Source of the DNA: Cryptomeria japonica
Taxonomy: Eukaryota > Streptophyta > Pinopsida > Cupressales > Cupressaceae
NCBI RefSeq assembly: GCF_030272615.1
Contig: NC_081414.1
Location: 337,694,502 to 337,758,501 of the forward strand
Reading direction: 5' to 3'
Length of the DNA stretch: 64,000 bases
The notes below the pieces were generated by a model that had not been told where the DNA came from, made no database searches, and saw only the letters and a list, made by a program, of their open reading frames with translations. Position numbers and translations under genes: made by a program. Positions 35,541 through 45,647 of the stretch are shown piece by piece (position 1 is the first letter of the stretch; the number at the start of each line of letters is the position of its first letter).

Positions 35541-38500
35541 CTGCCATAAAAATGAAAGGTAAGAAATAATAACTTTCCAAGTCATGCTTTAGAAATACTC
35601 CAGAGATAATTAGCTGTCAGCACAAAATATCCCAATTAAAATCAGAAACAACAAATAAATTCAAATATCACTCCAACAAATTTCGGGTTTTGGATTAGTA
35701 TCAGTATCACATATGCCAACATGAATTTGGCTTAAAGCCTTAGCCATTTGTTATCAGAAAACAAGTGCTTGCTTTCACCCTATCAAAATAGATGTTCTGT
35801 TATGTATCGCATAAAGAATACTTCTAAGATTATTCCACATTTACTGAGAAGGATTTTGTGTGCTCACTTAGAAAAGAATAACACAGTATGAGTTCTTTAT
35901 ATTCCCAAATCCCTAAGCAAATAATTTCATGTTATGTAGAGAGCTTAAGCAAATAATTTCACTCATTCAATTCATCACAAGTATAAAGACAAATAAAAAG
36001 ACAGACCATTACCTGCATTCTCACCATTGCAATCTTGCACCATTTTCTCTTTCTTTTTCTTGGATCTATTATTTGATGACTTTTTAAACAGGCTACAATA
36101 CTTTTCCAATACCCTTTGTTGCTCCTCCTTTAGACCTAATAGTTCAAATGCATCTGCAACCATTTTAATTATAGTTTTGTATGGGGGTTTCCTGTTGTGC
36201 AGCTCAAGATCATTGAAAAGCTTAAAAAATAAAGACAAAAAAATGTTGTCAGTTGACTGGGGTGCAATATTTATAAATAAGTAGATTTCAGTTGTAAGAA
36301 AGCATAAACTGTGGGAAAGATATCATAATACAAAAAAGCTCAGAATATGCCTTGAGAGATGAACTCTAGATCAAAAATCCAAAAATGCCAATAAGAAAAC
36401 AATTTAATATATTGAAAGATTTAACTTGCAGGAAAAATACTTAATTCTGATATGATTTTTATTTATTAAATTTTAATTAGATTTAACATGTTTAATCAGA
36501 TACACAAATCAAAAGTTAATTGAAAAGAGAGATACTCCAAAGCATGTGATTTTATGTTGTAGGGGTGTCAACACTCAAAGGAGAAGCATACAAGGTAATC
36601 TCTGGTAATGCATATTGGATAAACATATACCCAATATTTTTCCACATGCAGGGTATAACCAGGCCAATCACATAATCCACATAATGAGGGGCTAAGTTTT
36701 ACAGCTTAAGAACCTCAAGATAATTAGATGAGCTCTAATGGGCACTCCAGGATCTTTTCCGCAATTTATAACAAACCAATATTCAAAATTAGTACAGGCA
36801 TAGTAAGCAATTGTAAGTTCATAGCATTAAACTATTGACATAAACGAGGGTTTAGGAAAAACAACCTAATCTCATGGTATTGGAATCACAATACTGAAAC
36901 ATACGCCTTGCTAAAGAATCAGTTCTCACAGTGTTTCAACATAAGTCAAAATCTATGTTCATTAAACTGTATATCACAAATGCATTTGACCATATGGAAT
37001 GCAATTTCCAGTAAGAAAGTTCTCAAATTTGAATTTTTAAAACATTATATTTTGTATACTGTACCCTGCTTTGAGGAATCGAGGTTTATACTCATTAGAG
37101 ATGAACAGGTCATCTTTACACAAAGTAAGCAATCATTAAATATTATCATACTTGCTCAAGAATCAGTGTATATAGATTCATCATTCAATATTAAGTTAAG
37201 ATCTATATTCATAACAGTGGATATAGCAAAATGCATTGGAACATTTGGATTGGAGATTCATAGAATAGATATCTTCAAAAGTATGGACTTGACGAAGAAT
37301 GGATTTCTGCACTGTAGACTGCTTTGCTGGATCATCATTTACAGCCTTGGTTTAAAAGTTTTCATACATCTCTTCAAAAAGGGCACAACCATAATGAATG
37401 TGAAAATTACTACAAATAGCATGCCTACATACGTTACCCACTGTATCATGGCTAGACAGCTTTCACTGACTACAGTGCAAGTGATTCAAACCTATCTGCA
37501 CTATTACAATTCTTTCAGCCCAAGCTTCATTGATAAAGAAGTCACTTTGCAAAGTCTGTAGTTAGTGTACAATGACTATTATTATGTTATGATAATATGG
37601 GTTATTCGATTATGTACTAATTGTTTGTCAGCTTCAGATAGTTATAAGCATCGATTGGTTGAAAGTTCTGTTCCTCTTGGTGACTGTTGGGTCCCTTAAA
37701 TAGATTGTATCATCAATGAAAGCAGTATGATCTAGTCAGATCACTCTGATCCTTGGCTGACCATCTCTGGTCTTCTTTTGCAATTAATTCATGTGTGAAT
37801 AAAGATATATATTACTCCTATATCTGGTATGCATTGTCATCTCTATTACTAATCCATGTATTCTTTTTATCAGACAGAGCAGTAAACAAAGTCTACAATG
37901 TTCTTAACACTGATATTGGGCTTTTGTCCTCTATAGATGAGGTTTACATATACCACTCCTCTTTCTTACTTTTAATCCAACCTTATTGAAACCCAATGAT
38001 TCAAGGAGTTTGAAGGACTCAAATACATTTTGGGGGATTTAATGGACAATTTTCACTGGACACAATTCTAGTCTCTTAGAACCTATTCACACTATGAACC
38101 AGCCCTTTTAGTCCAGATTCGTGGGATAAAAGTATCTTCTTTGCCATGTCTTCTTTCACACAGATAATTTTGACCAGGGGAGAATTGATTGCAGTAGTCA
38201 CATCGTGGCACCATACTTGGGACCAATGGTTTCTATACCCTTAGAATTTTCCTATTTATGGAAAATTATCTTGTTCAACAAAAGTATTGAAATTAATGGT
38301 TTTGTGAAAGAAAAGAAGCGTAAAGGTTCATGGATTGTGTATCCCTTATCTTAAACAGGCAGCGAATGCTATATAGGCTAAAACTGATAGTAGCATAAAA
38401 ACAGGATAAGCCAAATAGCAGAAAAGGGAAAATCAGAGATTTTAACAGAAAAACACAAGATACCATTAATTATTTGCAAGCAGTACTGAAATTTAATGGT

Positions 38501-39968
38501 GAAATATAAGACTTCAAAAGCTAACTAAGTGAGCCAATGATACCCCATCATCCAACACTGATCCTAATCTTCCTAACCAATGCACTTCGTCCTCACTTAT
38601 TTTTGTCTTCAGGCACACTCATCATGGATTTGGGATTATTATGTGCATTCCAATACTTTAGCCACTGGGGCTCACAGGCTGATCATGATTTTCCTCTTTG
38701 TTTCTGCCTATCATGGACATCGAGTGCATTAAGTATCACCCTTAGATTTGGCAGGGCCACAAGTAAATTGTGAAACAAAGTTTAATTCCATATTTACTTT
38801 CATGAATCCTTTTCTGCTCAGAATCGTGGACTTTCCAGATCCCCTTGTCTGCAGCTTGGCCATGTGGGCAGGGACATCTCGCCATTTTTCTCTCTACCCA
38901 TGAAAATTTATCAGCCTAAGATGTTCGGACTCTAAAGGAAGCATCCTGCTTTGTCCTAGGATTTTTAAACTGAATCCCCTCATCATAAAACATTCTCCTA
39001 ATGATATTATCAAATCCTGCATTTGTCCTGTGACAGTGGCGGTTGATGTTGCTGACAGTTTCTCCTGCTCTAAGCATTAGTACAGACATACAACCACATA
39101 ACCTTCCTACCTTGGTTCTATGCTTTAATCTTTGTCTGCTTCTTGTTGACCTTGGGGCATTGTCCCCTTTCTTGGCCATTTACATATATACTGTTATTTT
39201 ATTCTGAGGATTTACCTGGGTTTGAGTTTACATCCTTCTTGTAGTACTTTCCTTGTCTTAGTGATTTCAATTGTCACTCTTTCAGATCCTAGGATTCCTT
39301 TCTACCCTAGTACTTTTCCATCTGTAACTGGATGTATTTTTTAATCCCATTAACCTATTTTGATCACTTATGGACATTGATATGAATTCTTTCTTTGTTC
39401 AATCCCATTTTAAAATGAAACTTCCATCCACTTCAAAGACGCATATGAATCTTTTCTCAGCCTGGGATGAAAAACCAAATTCATAATGCCAGCAAGACTA
39501 GCAGCCCACATGATCGAAATCCCCAAAAATCTAGATAGATTACTTTGGTTTTTCGCTTGAGATCAAACCTATGCCTAAGCAAAGTGAAAAAGTCCACACA
39601 AAATTGAATTAACAAGGGACATGAAACGAATTACTATGCTTTCTTACAAAAACAATGCACATTGAGAAACACTTCAAAACAATTTAAATTATTATGTTCT
39701 TACAAAAAGCATGCATAATAAGAAACTTCAAAACCTAGTGGTAGTAATAGATCACCTTTATTAGCCTTTCAGGCATGTTATTCCGTTGGTACATGGATAT
39801 CATGTAAGTACATAATTGCCAGGGGACTGAATGTAAATTACTTCCTATTCTTGCTTCCCAAAAAACATGTGCTTCCTCAGCTCTATGGTCTTTTTCTAGT
39901 GCACGTATGAGCTGCTCATATGTATTCATTGTCATGCATTGTCCCTTACTCAACATCCATTTTATCAC
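35419..39968 (-). CDS. PPR protein gene, three 3' exons (5' part not seen)
   Basis: Minus-strand exons 39756-39968, 36013-36220 and 35419-35540 join in phase with GT-AG borders to give about 180 residues ending in a stop codon. Residues 1-71 (WMLSKGQ..TYEQLIRALEK, then WQLCTYMISMYQRNN) and the next exon (LFNDLELHNRKPPYKTII, ADAFELLGLKEEQQRVL) form two to three pentatricopeptide-like helix pairs. A lysine-rich patch (NRSKKKKEKM) and an acidic tail ending SMEVSTAL follow. PPR proteins bind organellar RNA, usually in chloroplasts or mitochondria. The WMLSKGQ..TM..TY pattern recalls the short THA8/EMB1417-type PPR proteins, which is tentative. No upstream exon is seen up to 40540, where retrotransposon DNA starts, so the gene may have a very long intron or be truncated. 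Confidence 0.72.
36013..36220 (-). CDS. PPR gene, middle exon
   Basis: The acceptor is TATTTTTTAAG and the donor is G/GTAATGG. The exon is open throughout and encodes a PPR-like helix pair and the lysine-rich patch. Confidence 0.72.
36221..39755 (-). other. PPR gene intron, 3.5 kb
   Basis: The intron has GT donor and AG acceptor ends. It carries an unexplained 217-codon open frame on the opposite strand (36908-37561) and an 87-codon frame on the gene strand (38916-39179). I recognise neither. No LTR pair is seen inside. Confidence 0.55.
39756..39968 (-). CDS. PPR gene, first exon visible here
   Basis: The acceptor is CTAAACAG and the donor AAG/GTGATC. The exon has 71 open codons and includes KWMLSKGQ and QLCTYMISMYQRNN. 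Confidence 0.72.
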
Positions 39969-40540
39969 CTGTTTAGTTCAATGATACAAATATCAGTTAT
40001 AAAAATGGCACATGCCTTTAAAAACTTTTTAAAAAATTGGAATGCTACAAAGTTACTAAAAGAATGGACCAAGTCTACACTAGAAAATTTCTGTAAGTAA
40101 AGCATACAAGCTCCATTAGTTTAAAACAAAGATCCATTGTAAAAATCTTTTCTCGGTTTCTTCCATTTCCATAAAGAATATTATAAAAGGACTTCTAACA
40201 ACTTTCATTTAAGAATTAAGAGTATAAACAAAATTGAGCTCCATTGTGGGTGGGGTGTGGGGAGCAGGAGGAAATCCTTCTTTTATCGTCTTTTTCTGAG
40301 TTCATCCAAATTTAGATTACGGATCTTCTTGTAGATATCAAGGGAAGACAACAAACTCTTAATAACTTTTTGCAAGCTTCCCTTGAGGAGATAATTCTTA
40401 AATTAAAATTACAAGATAATATAAAACAAGAGCTGCATTGCTGCCAGTTCCTACAATGCATTGTCTTAATTAAAGAAGTAATATCATATTGAATATCAAA
40501 ATCAAAGAGAACCGAATGCAATTTAAAGATATAAAGGAGG
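39969..40540. other. Intron or flank between the PPR exon and retrotransposon DNA
   Basis: AT-rich, and no exon that continues the PPR frame is recognised. It ends where the family A LTR fragment begins at 40541. Confidence 0.45.
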
Positions 40541-41414
40541 TGTTGATGTGTTTTTTAGACACAATCTAACACAGAATAAAATACCCAAAAGTATCTTATC
40601 CTCTCTTGAACAATAATCAAATGCTGAAGATTAGCGTAAGGATCACTTGAGATGACTCCAAGGTTCATAAATGTCGGGTCACGACGTGTGGATAAGCACA
40701 ATTGGTCGTTGTGATTGATGTTCCTCCAAGGGCCCTTATGTAACTTCTTAGGATATGAATGCTTAATTTTCAAGGAATGGTTTCTTCGAATGATATACAA
40801 TGAAGTTCTTTCCTACTACAAATAGATGTTAAACAAAAAAATTTGCAAAAGATGAGGGTTGAGAGATGCTAAGCTATTCCTAAGAATGGATGGATGATAG
40901 ATAATTCAAGTAAAACTTTACTAGTCTTAGTGTTGCCATGCAAGAACAACTCCACCAAAACTAGTGCAATCTTCTAAGGACATTAAAATATTTTCAGATC
41001 GCTACTAAGCATAGACACCATCAATTGAATGCATATCCATGATTAAGCAACAATTGAACTTAAGCACTTTCAATAACTCCAGTTGACCACGCACGGCACA
41101 CTTACAATCAGCAAGAGGCTAGTGGTATGGATTATGAGTTTCACAATAAATCATACACAACATTCCATCATTCAATCTAAATACTTAAATTAATAACAAA
41201 GATTGACTTGAGAGAATGAAAAACCATGCGAGAAGCTTCAAGGATTGAATAGAAACACCATAACTTCAATGTTTTTATTAACCCAATAGTAAAGTAGCAA
41301 CAATTCTTCACATCCTTCTCTTATCTCTCTTACATCTAATTATCTATCTCTTATAGCTAATATCTATTATGTACAAATGAAATGAGTGGGGTTTATATAG
41401 CACTCCCAAACACA
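40541..41414 (-). repeat. Family A LTR fragment
   Basis: It starts TGTTGATGTG and parallels 48292-49150: CTTATCCTCTCTTGA, GTTGACCACGC, CTTACAATCAGCAAGA, ACACCATAACTTCAAT, and the TATA region at 41390. At 41415 it changes abruptly into element B LTR sequence. Confidence 0.8.
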
Positions 41415-42093
41415 ATTTGAATTTCATGGTAATCGCACTTTATGTGGATAACTAATTTATTAATTAACAGCATTTGATACACTTCTTTTGGGCGGCGATA
41501 ATGATGACATTAATGTCTACTTTGCTTGTTCTTCATGTTTGATATAAATGCTCATGGAGGCTTCAATATATACAGATTGATATTTGTTAATTATACTCTC
41601 TTGATGTAATCCATTGCTTTTATGGAAACATCGATGCTGTCTTTGATATACGATTCCTCTTGATCAGCGATTGTGGAAACGGAAGGCTGTTGATGATCTT
41701 GGTTAGGGATCTTCATATGGCTTAGTCAACTTGACTCCAATCGATGTCTTGCATAATTTGTTTAATCAAATGTTGACTATGATTGAATCTTTCTTAGTGG
41801 GAGGGTTTAGTTTATTTCATGATTAAGATTAATTTATTAAATATTTACACATTAAATTAATTTAGTAGATTAATATTTAGATGTAGGGATATTACAGATA
41901 TTATTGTTATTAATAATATCATTAATATATTAATATGTAACATTCCTTTATAATATTTCCAAATGATCATAATATAATAATATTTCAAGAATACTATTAT
42001 TATTTAAATAAATATGAATAATAATTCTAAATAATCATTCGTTGTAATTGTTTAATTTAAGATATAAATAATGATTAAGGAGGGAACATGACA
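41415..42093 (-). repeat. B 3' LTR, truncated
   Basis: It matches 44664-45370 almost base for base apart from an indel near 45275-45300. The left end is cut against the family A LTR. Confidence 0.82.
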
Positions 42094-42147
42094 GTCCACC
42101 CTTCCCGAAATTGCTTGTCCTCAAGCAATTGACAATTTCTCACTGAG
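42075..42147 (-). pseudogene. B pol, last codons
   Basis: LLEDKQFREGWTVMFPP then stop, parallel to the end of F pol (LLEDKQFQGERTVMFPS). As in F, the reading frame runs a few codons into the 3' LTR. The complement of a polypurine tract (GGGAAGGGTGGAC) lies at 42094-42106. Confidence 0.65.
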
Positions 42148-42909
42148 TCATCTCCTAATAAAACACAAGGTATACATGAAGCATACACACAATGCATGCA
42201 AGGTAATGAGGCATGAAGCTTGAATAGATTTAGTACACATGAAGTATAGACATGAATATGCATAAGGAATGAGTCATTTGTATATCATACATGTAAACAA
42301 TGAAGTAGTACACAAGCATACATGAGAAACGCACTTATGGAATGGACATGCTAAAGACACATCAATCATGAGGCATACATAAAGACACAAAGCATACATG
42401 CTGAAAAACATATTAGACATGAAGCAATTCAAGAATGCAAGGAACATACATTAGAAAGGTGCATGATGTAATTATACTGAAAACATGACAGCATTAAGAA
42501 ATCCTGTAATGTCCCCAAGTAAGTTTAACCATTTAAGACATCATAATTCGAACATTCTCAAAGCAAATAGAAATAGAAATTAACATCACGATGGAGTTCA
42601 ACTTAAAAACCTTACTACCAATGTAAGTTTGGAAAGGATTATGATCTTAAATAGGACGCTTTGATACCTCAGCGTGATGACTTCCTTCAGGGTTTTTGGA
42701 TCCAAGCCCATGCCTAATTTTGGGACGACACCATCAAGGACTTACACGGGTCGCTGACCTCTACCCATCTTGGGATAGACGCCCGATGGTTTTACACAGA
42801 TATTTGCAAACACGAAGCATACATGTGAATACACATATTGTCGAATTTCTTCTTACTGACTAGAATGATTCAATGATTCATCTTTACCCTGCAGGATGGC
42901 AGGATCATA
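42148..42909 (-). other. B residual internal region
   Basis: No coding motif. The left part repeats words such as ACATGAAGCATACA; TTGGATCCAA near 42697 is a perfect palindrome. The deletion junction should be in here but is not resolved. Confidence 0.45.
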
Positions 42910-42921
42910 GCTCTGATACCA
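42910..42921 (-). other. B primer binding site (initiator Met tRNA)
   Basis: The minus strand reads TGGTATCAGAGC, one base beyond the LTR end ACATTACA. Confidence 0.85.
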
Positions 42922-43143
42922 CTGTAATGTCCCTACTAGTTATAGATCACTTTCTTACAAAACAGACTGTTAGAATGCAACAAAATATATATTTACTAAT
43001 CTAAATTGCAATTAAACTTCAATTACTTATTTAAACAAATCTTAATTCTTAATTAATAAAAAGGATACGCGTGAATGATTGGGATATGTCCTTAGGTGGG
43101 TTGTGATGACCATCTTCCTGTGAAGTGCTATCCCCAAACTCCT

Positions 43144-43464
43144 CTTGGAATCAATTATGGTTCCAAGCCTTACCAGGGAAGTCGATGGATAATTCGATTC
43201 CCGTCTTGGATGTAGCATCTTACATCCAAGCCTACCAAGGAAGATCGTCATATGATCAATTCCTGTCTTGAAATCCATTATGGTTCCAAGCCTTACTAGG
43301 GAATTCGATTCCCGTCTTGGATGTAGCATCTTACATCCAAGCCTACCAAGGAAGATCGTCCTATACGATCAATTCCTGCCTTGGATGATACATCTTATCA
43401 TGCAAGTCTACCAGAGAGGACCGGCAAGATCCGTCTCTTCTTGGGTGAGCTTCCGACACCCAAG
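43144..43464. repeat. Array of CTTGG-type hairpins in B LTR
   Basis: Six inverted repeats begin CTTG(G) and end (C)CAAG: 43144-43167, 43205-43230, 43266-43290 (degenerate), 43316-43341, 43380-43406 and 43440-43464. Arms differ but stay complementary, for example CTTGGATGTA/TACATCCAAG and CTTGGGTG/CACCCAAG. Between them lie GGGAA..TTCCC and GGAAGATCG..GATCAATTCC inverted repeats. Confidence 0.8.
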
Positions 43465-43715
43465 CCTTTAACATATATGCATATGAGTACTCAGTATATA
43501 TTGCCTACTAGGGATTATCATAATCCGAAATTAGGTTAAGGGGATTATTCCCATTAGTCTCCATCACCTAGCCAATTTATTGTCATCCATTAACACCCAG
43601 CATAAGGCATTTCATAACAATTTACATTTCCATTATTATTTAAATTATAATTTATGTCTTCCTTTACATACTTCTTTATTCCTATTATTGATTCTACATG
43701 AACAAGTATATTGTA

Positions 43716-43776
43716 GATATATACATATATGTGTGTGTGTGTATACACACATGTACACACACACACATATATATAA
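43716..43776. repeat. Palindromic TA/TG/CA microsatellite
   Basis: ATATATGTGTGTG runs into TATACACACA and ACACACACACATATATAT. A second, similar palindrome is at 43850-43897. Confidence 0.85.
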
Positions 43777-45446
43777 GACAATATTATAATAACAATATAA
43801 TTATGTCAGAGAGATTGGTTACATACTACATATGACAGATCTATCCTAAATATATATGTGTGTGTGTGGCACACACGTCCACACACATATATATACCTAT
43901 GGCATAAGTGCTAACGTCTTACCTTTTCTAGAGTCTGTGCTGGTGCAACCTCCGTTCCTCCCTTTCTCTTTTTCCTTTCCCAACTCCTTAAACATAGACA
44001 GTCATAACAGAAAACATATTCTTCTTCATGATATTAACTTAAGAGCTCTTCTGATTTATATTATAATATTTATTTGTTTGATCAAATCATTACTTTATAT
44101 ATATATATATATTATGTATTTATATACTATTACTATTATATTCATCTATAGAGCATTTCTCCGTTAATATCATAATAATAATAATTATACAATTATCAAT
44201 ATTTCTTTATTTATTATAATTATTATATTATTATCAGTATTTATTTATTATAATTTATTAATATTTTATTCATTAAATTCTGCATAAGAACATTGACGGA
44301 CTTCATATATTAAGCATACATATTAAGCACATCACCATGCATACCACCTAGAACAAGAATGTTACTGTCTGTAACTTACTATGACTGTCAAAATATACAT
44401 ATACCTCTTTTATTTATATCCCCACGAATTTCCCCGAAGTCTGGTCTATTCACTGTGCATTATGACATACCTTTGCTGCATATTATTAAATCATACGTGT
44501 TACTTAAACATTTCCTCCTTTTTCCCCATTCCCTCCTCCTTTAATATTCTTTTTATAGCTTCCAGTTTCTTTACGAAGGGAGACATCTCATCATATTAAC
44601 CTTTTCGTGAGTCACCTCTTCATTAATTAAATTACTCTTATCTACAAATCGCACCACTTGACTATTTGAATTTCATGGTAATCGCACTTTATGTGGATAA
44701 CTAATTTATTAATTAACAGCATTTGATACACTTCTTTTGGGCGGCAATAATGATGACATTAATGTCTACTTTGCTTGTTCTTCATGTTTGATATAAATGC
44801 TCATGGAGGCTTCAATATATACAGATTTCTGTTTGTTAATTATACTCTCTTGATGTGATCCATTGCTTTTATGGAAACATCGATGCTGTCTCTGATATAC
44901 AATTCCTCTTTATCAGCAATTGTGGAAACGGAAGGCTGTTGATGATCTTGGTTAAGGATCTTCATATGGCTTAGTCAACTTGACTCCAATCGATGTCTTG
45001 CATAATTTGTTTAATCAAATGTTGACTATGATTAAATCTTTCTTAGTGGGAGGGTTTAGTTTATTTCATGATTAAGATTAATTTATTAAATATTTACTCA
45101 TTAATTAATTTAGTAGATTAATATTTAGATGTAGGGATATTACAGATATTATTGTTATTAATAATATCATTAATATATTAATATGTAATATTCCTTTATA
45201 ATATTTCCAAATGATCATAATATAATAATATTTCAAGAATACTATTATTATTTAAATAAATATGAATAATAATATTAAATAAATAAATAAATAGTTAATA
45301 ATTCTAAATAATCATTCGTTGTAATTGTTTCATTTAAGATATAAATAATGATTAAGGAGGGAACATGACAGTTCCATTAGCCTATTCCCAAGTTCCTGTA
45401 GGCCCTAGGTTCGCCCACGATTCAGCCTAGGCAAACCTAGGATTAC

Positions 45447-45647
45447 TGTTGATGTGTTTTTTATGCACATGCAAACACAAATAAAATACCCAAAAGTATC
45501 TTATCCTCTCTTGAACAAAGTTACTCAAATGCTGAAGATTAGCTTAAGGATCACTTGAGATAACTCCAAGGTTCTTGTATGTCGGGTCACCACGTGTGAA
45601 TAAGCACAGTTGATCGTTGTGATTGTTGTTCCTCCAAAGGGCGTTAC
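45447..45647 (-). repeat. Family A LTR fragment joined to protease region
   Basis: It starts TGTTGATGTG and follows the family A LTR for 200 bp. At about 45648 it jumps straight into the protease-region sequence of A-prime, so about 10 kb of internal DNA is missing. The 45371-45446 spacer before it has CCTAGG palindromes and nothing else I recognise. Confidence 0.75.

Larger units (their letters stand above)
41415..45370 (-). mobile_element. Element B: internally deleted Ty3/gypsy element
   Basis: The minus-strand 5' LTR is 42923-45370 (2448 bp), followed by an initiator-Met primer site at 42910-42921. The 3' LTR begins at 42093 but only 679 bp remain (to 41415). The internal part is just 0.8 kb and keeps the last codons of pol and the region next to the primer site, so nearly all coding DNA has been deleted. 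Both LTRs start TGTCATGTTCCCTCC on the minus strand. The pol end (LEDKQFREGWTVMFPP) resembles the end of F pol, so B belonged to a related gypsy group. Confidence 0.72.
42923..45370 (-). repeat. B 5' LTR, 2.4 kb
   Basis: On the minus strand it starts TGTCATGTTCC and ends GGGACATTACA next to a primer binding site. It carries an array of hairpins at 43144-43464 and two microsatellite palindromes near 43716 and 43850. Confidence 0.75.

Noticed and set aside
38916-39179. Extra exon of the PPR gene in the 3.5-kb intron
   Set aside because: The frame shows no PPR pattern, and the flanking exons already join in phase and in a continuous PPR motif without it.
42075-42263. Independent 62-codon minus-strand gene
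   Set aside because: Its end is the last part of a gypsy pol; the rest is repeat-like sequence rich in ACATGAAGCATACA words.
42506-42520. Second LTR end (TGTAATGTCCCC) inside B
   Set aside because: No primer site or matching partner beside it, so I could not make it a boundary.
42910-42921. tRNA gene suggested by the initiator-Met sequence
   Set aside because: Only 12 bases match, next to an LTR end; it is a primer binding site. The same holds at 3592, 9768 and 27349.
43580-44167. ORFs over the TG/CA microsatellite and AT-rich LTR
   Set aside because: Low-complexity translation (repeated His-Thr and Tyr-Ile runs) without any conserved feature.
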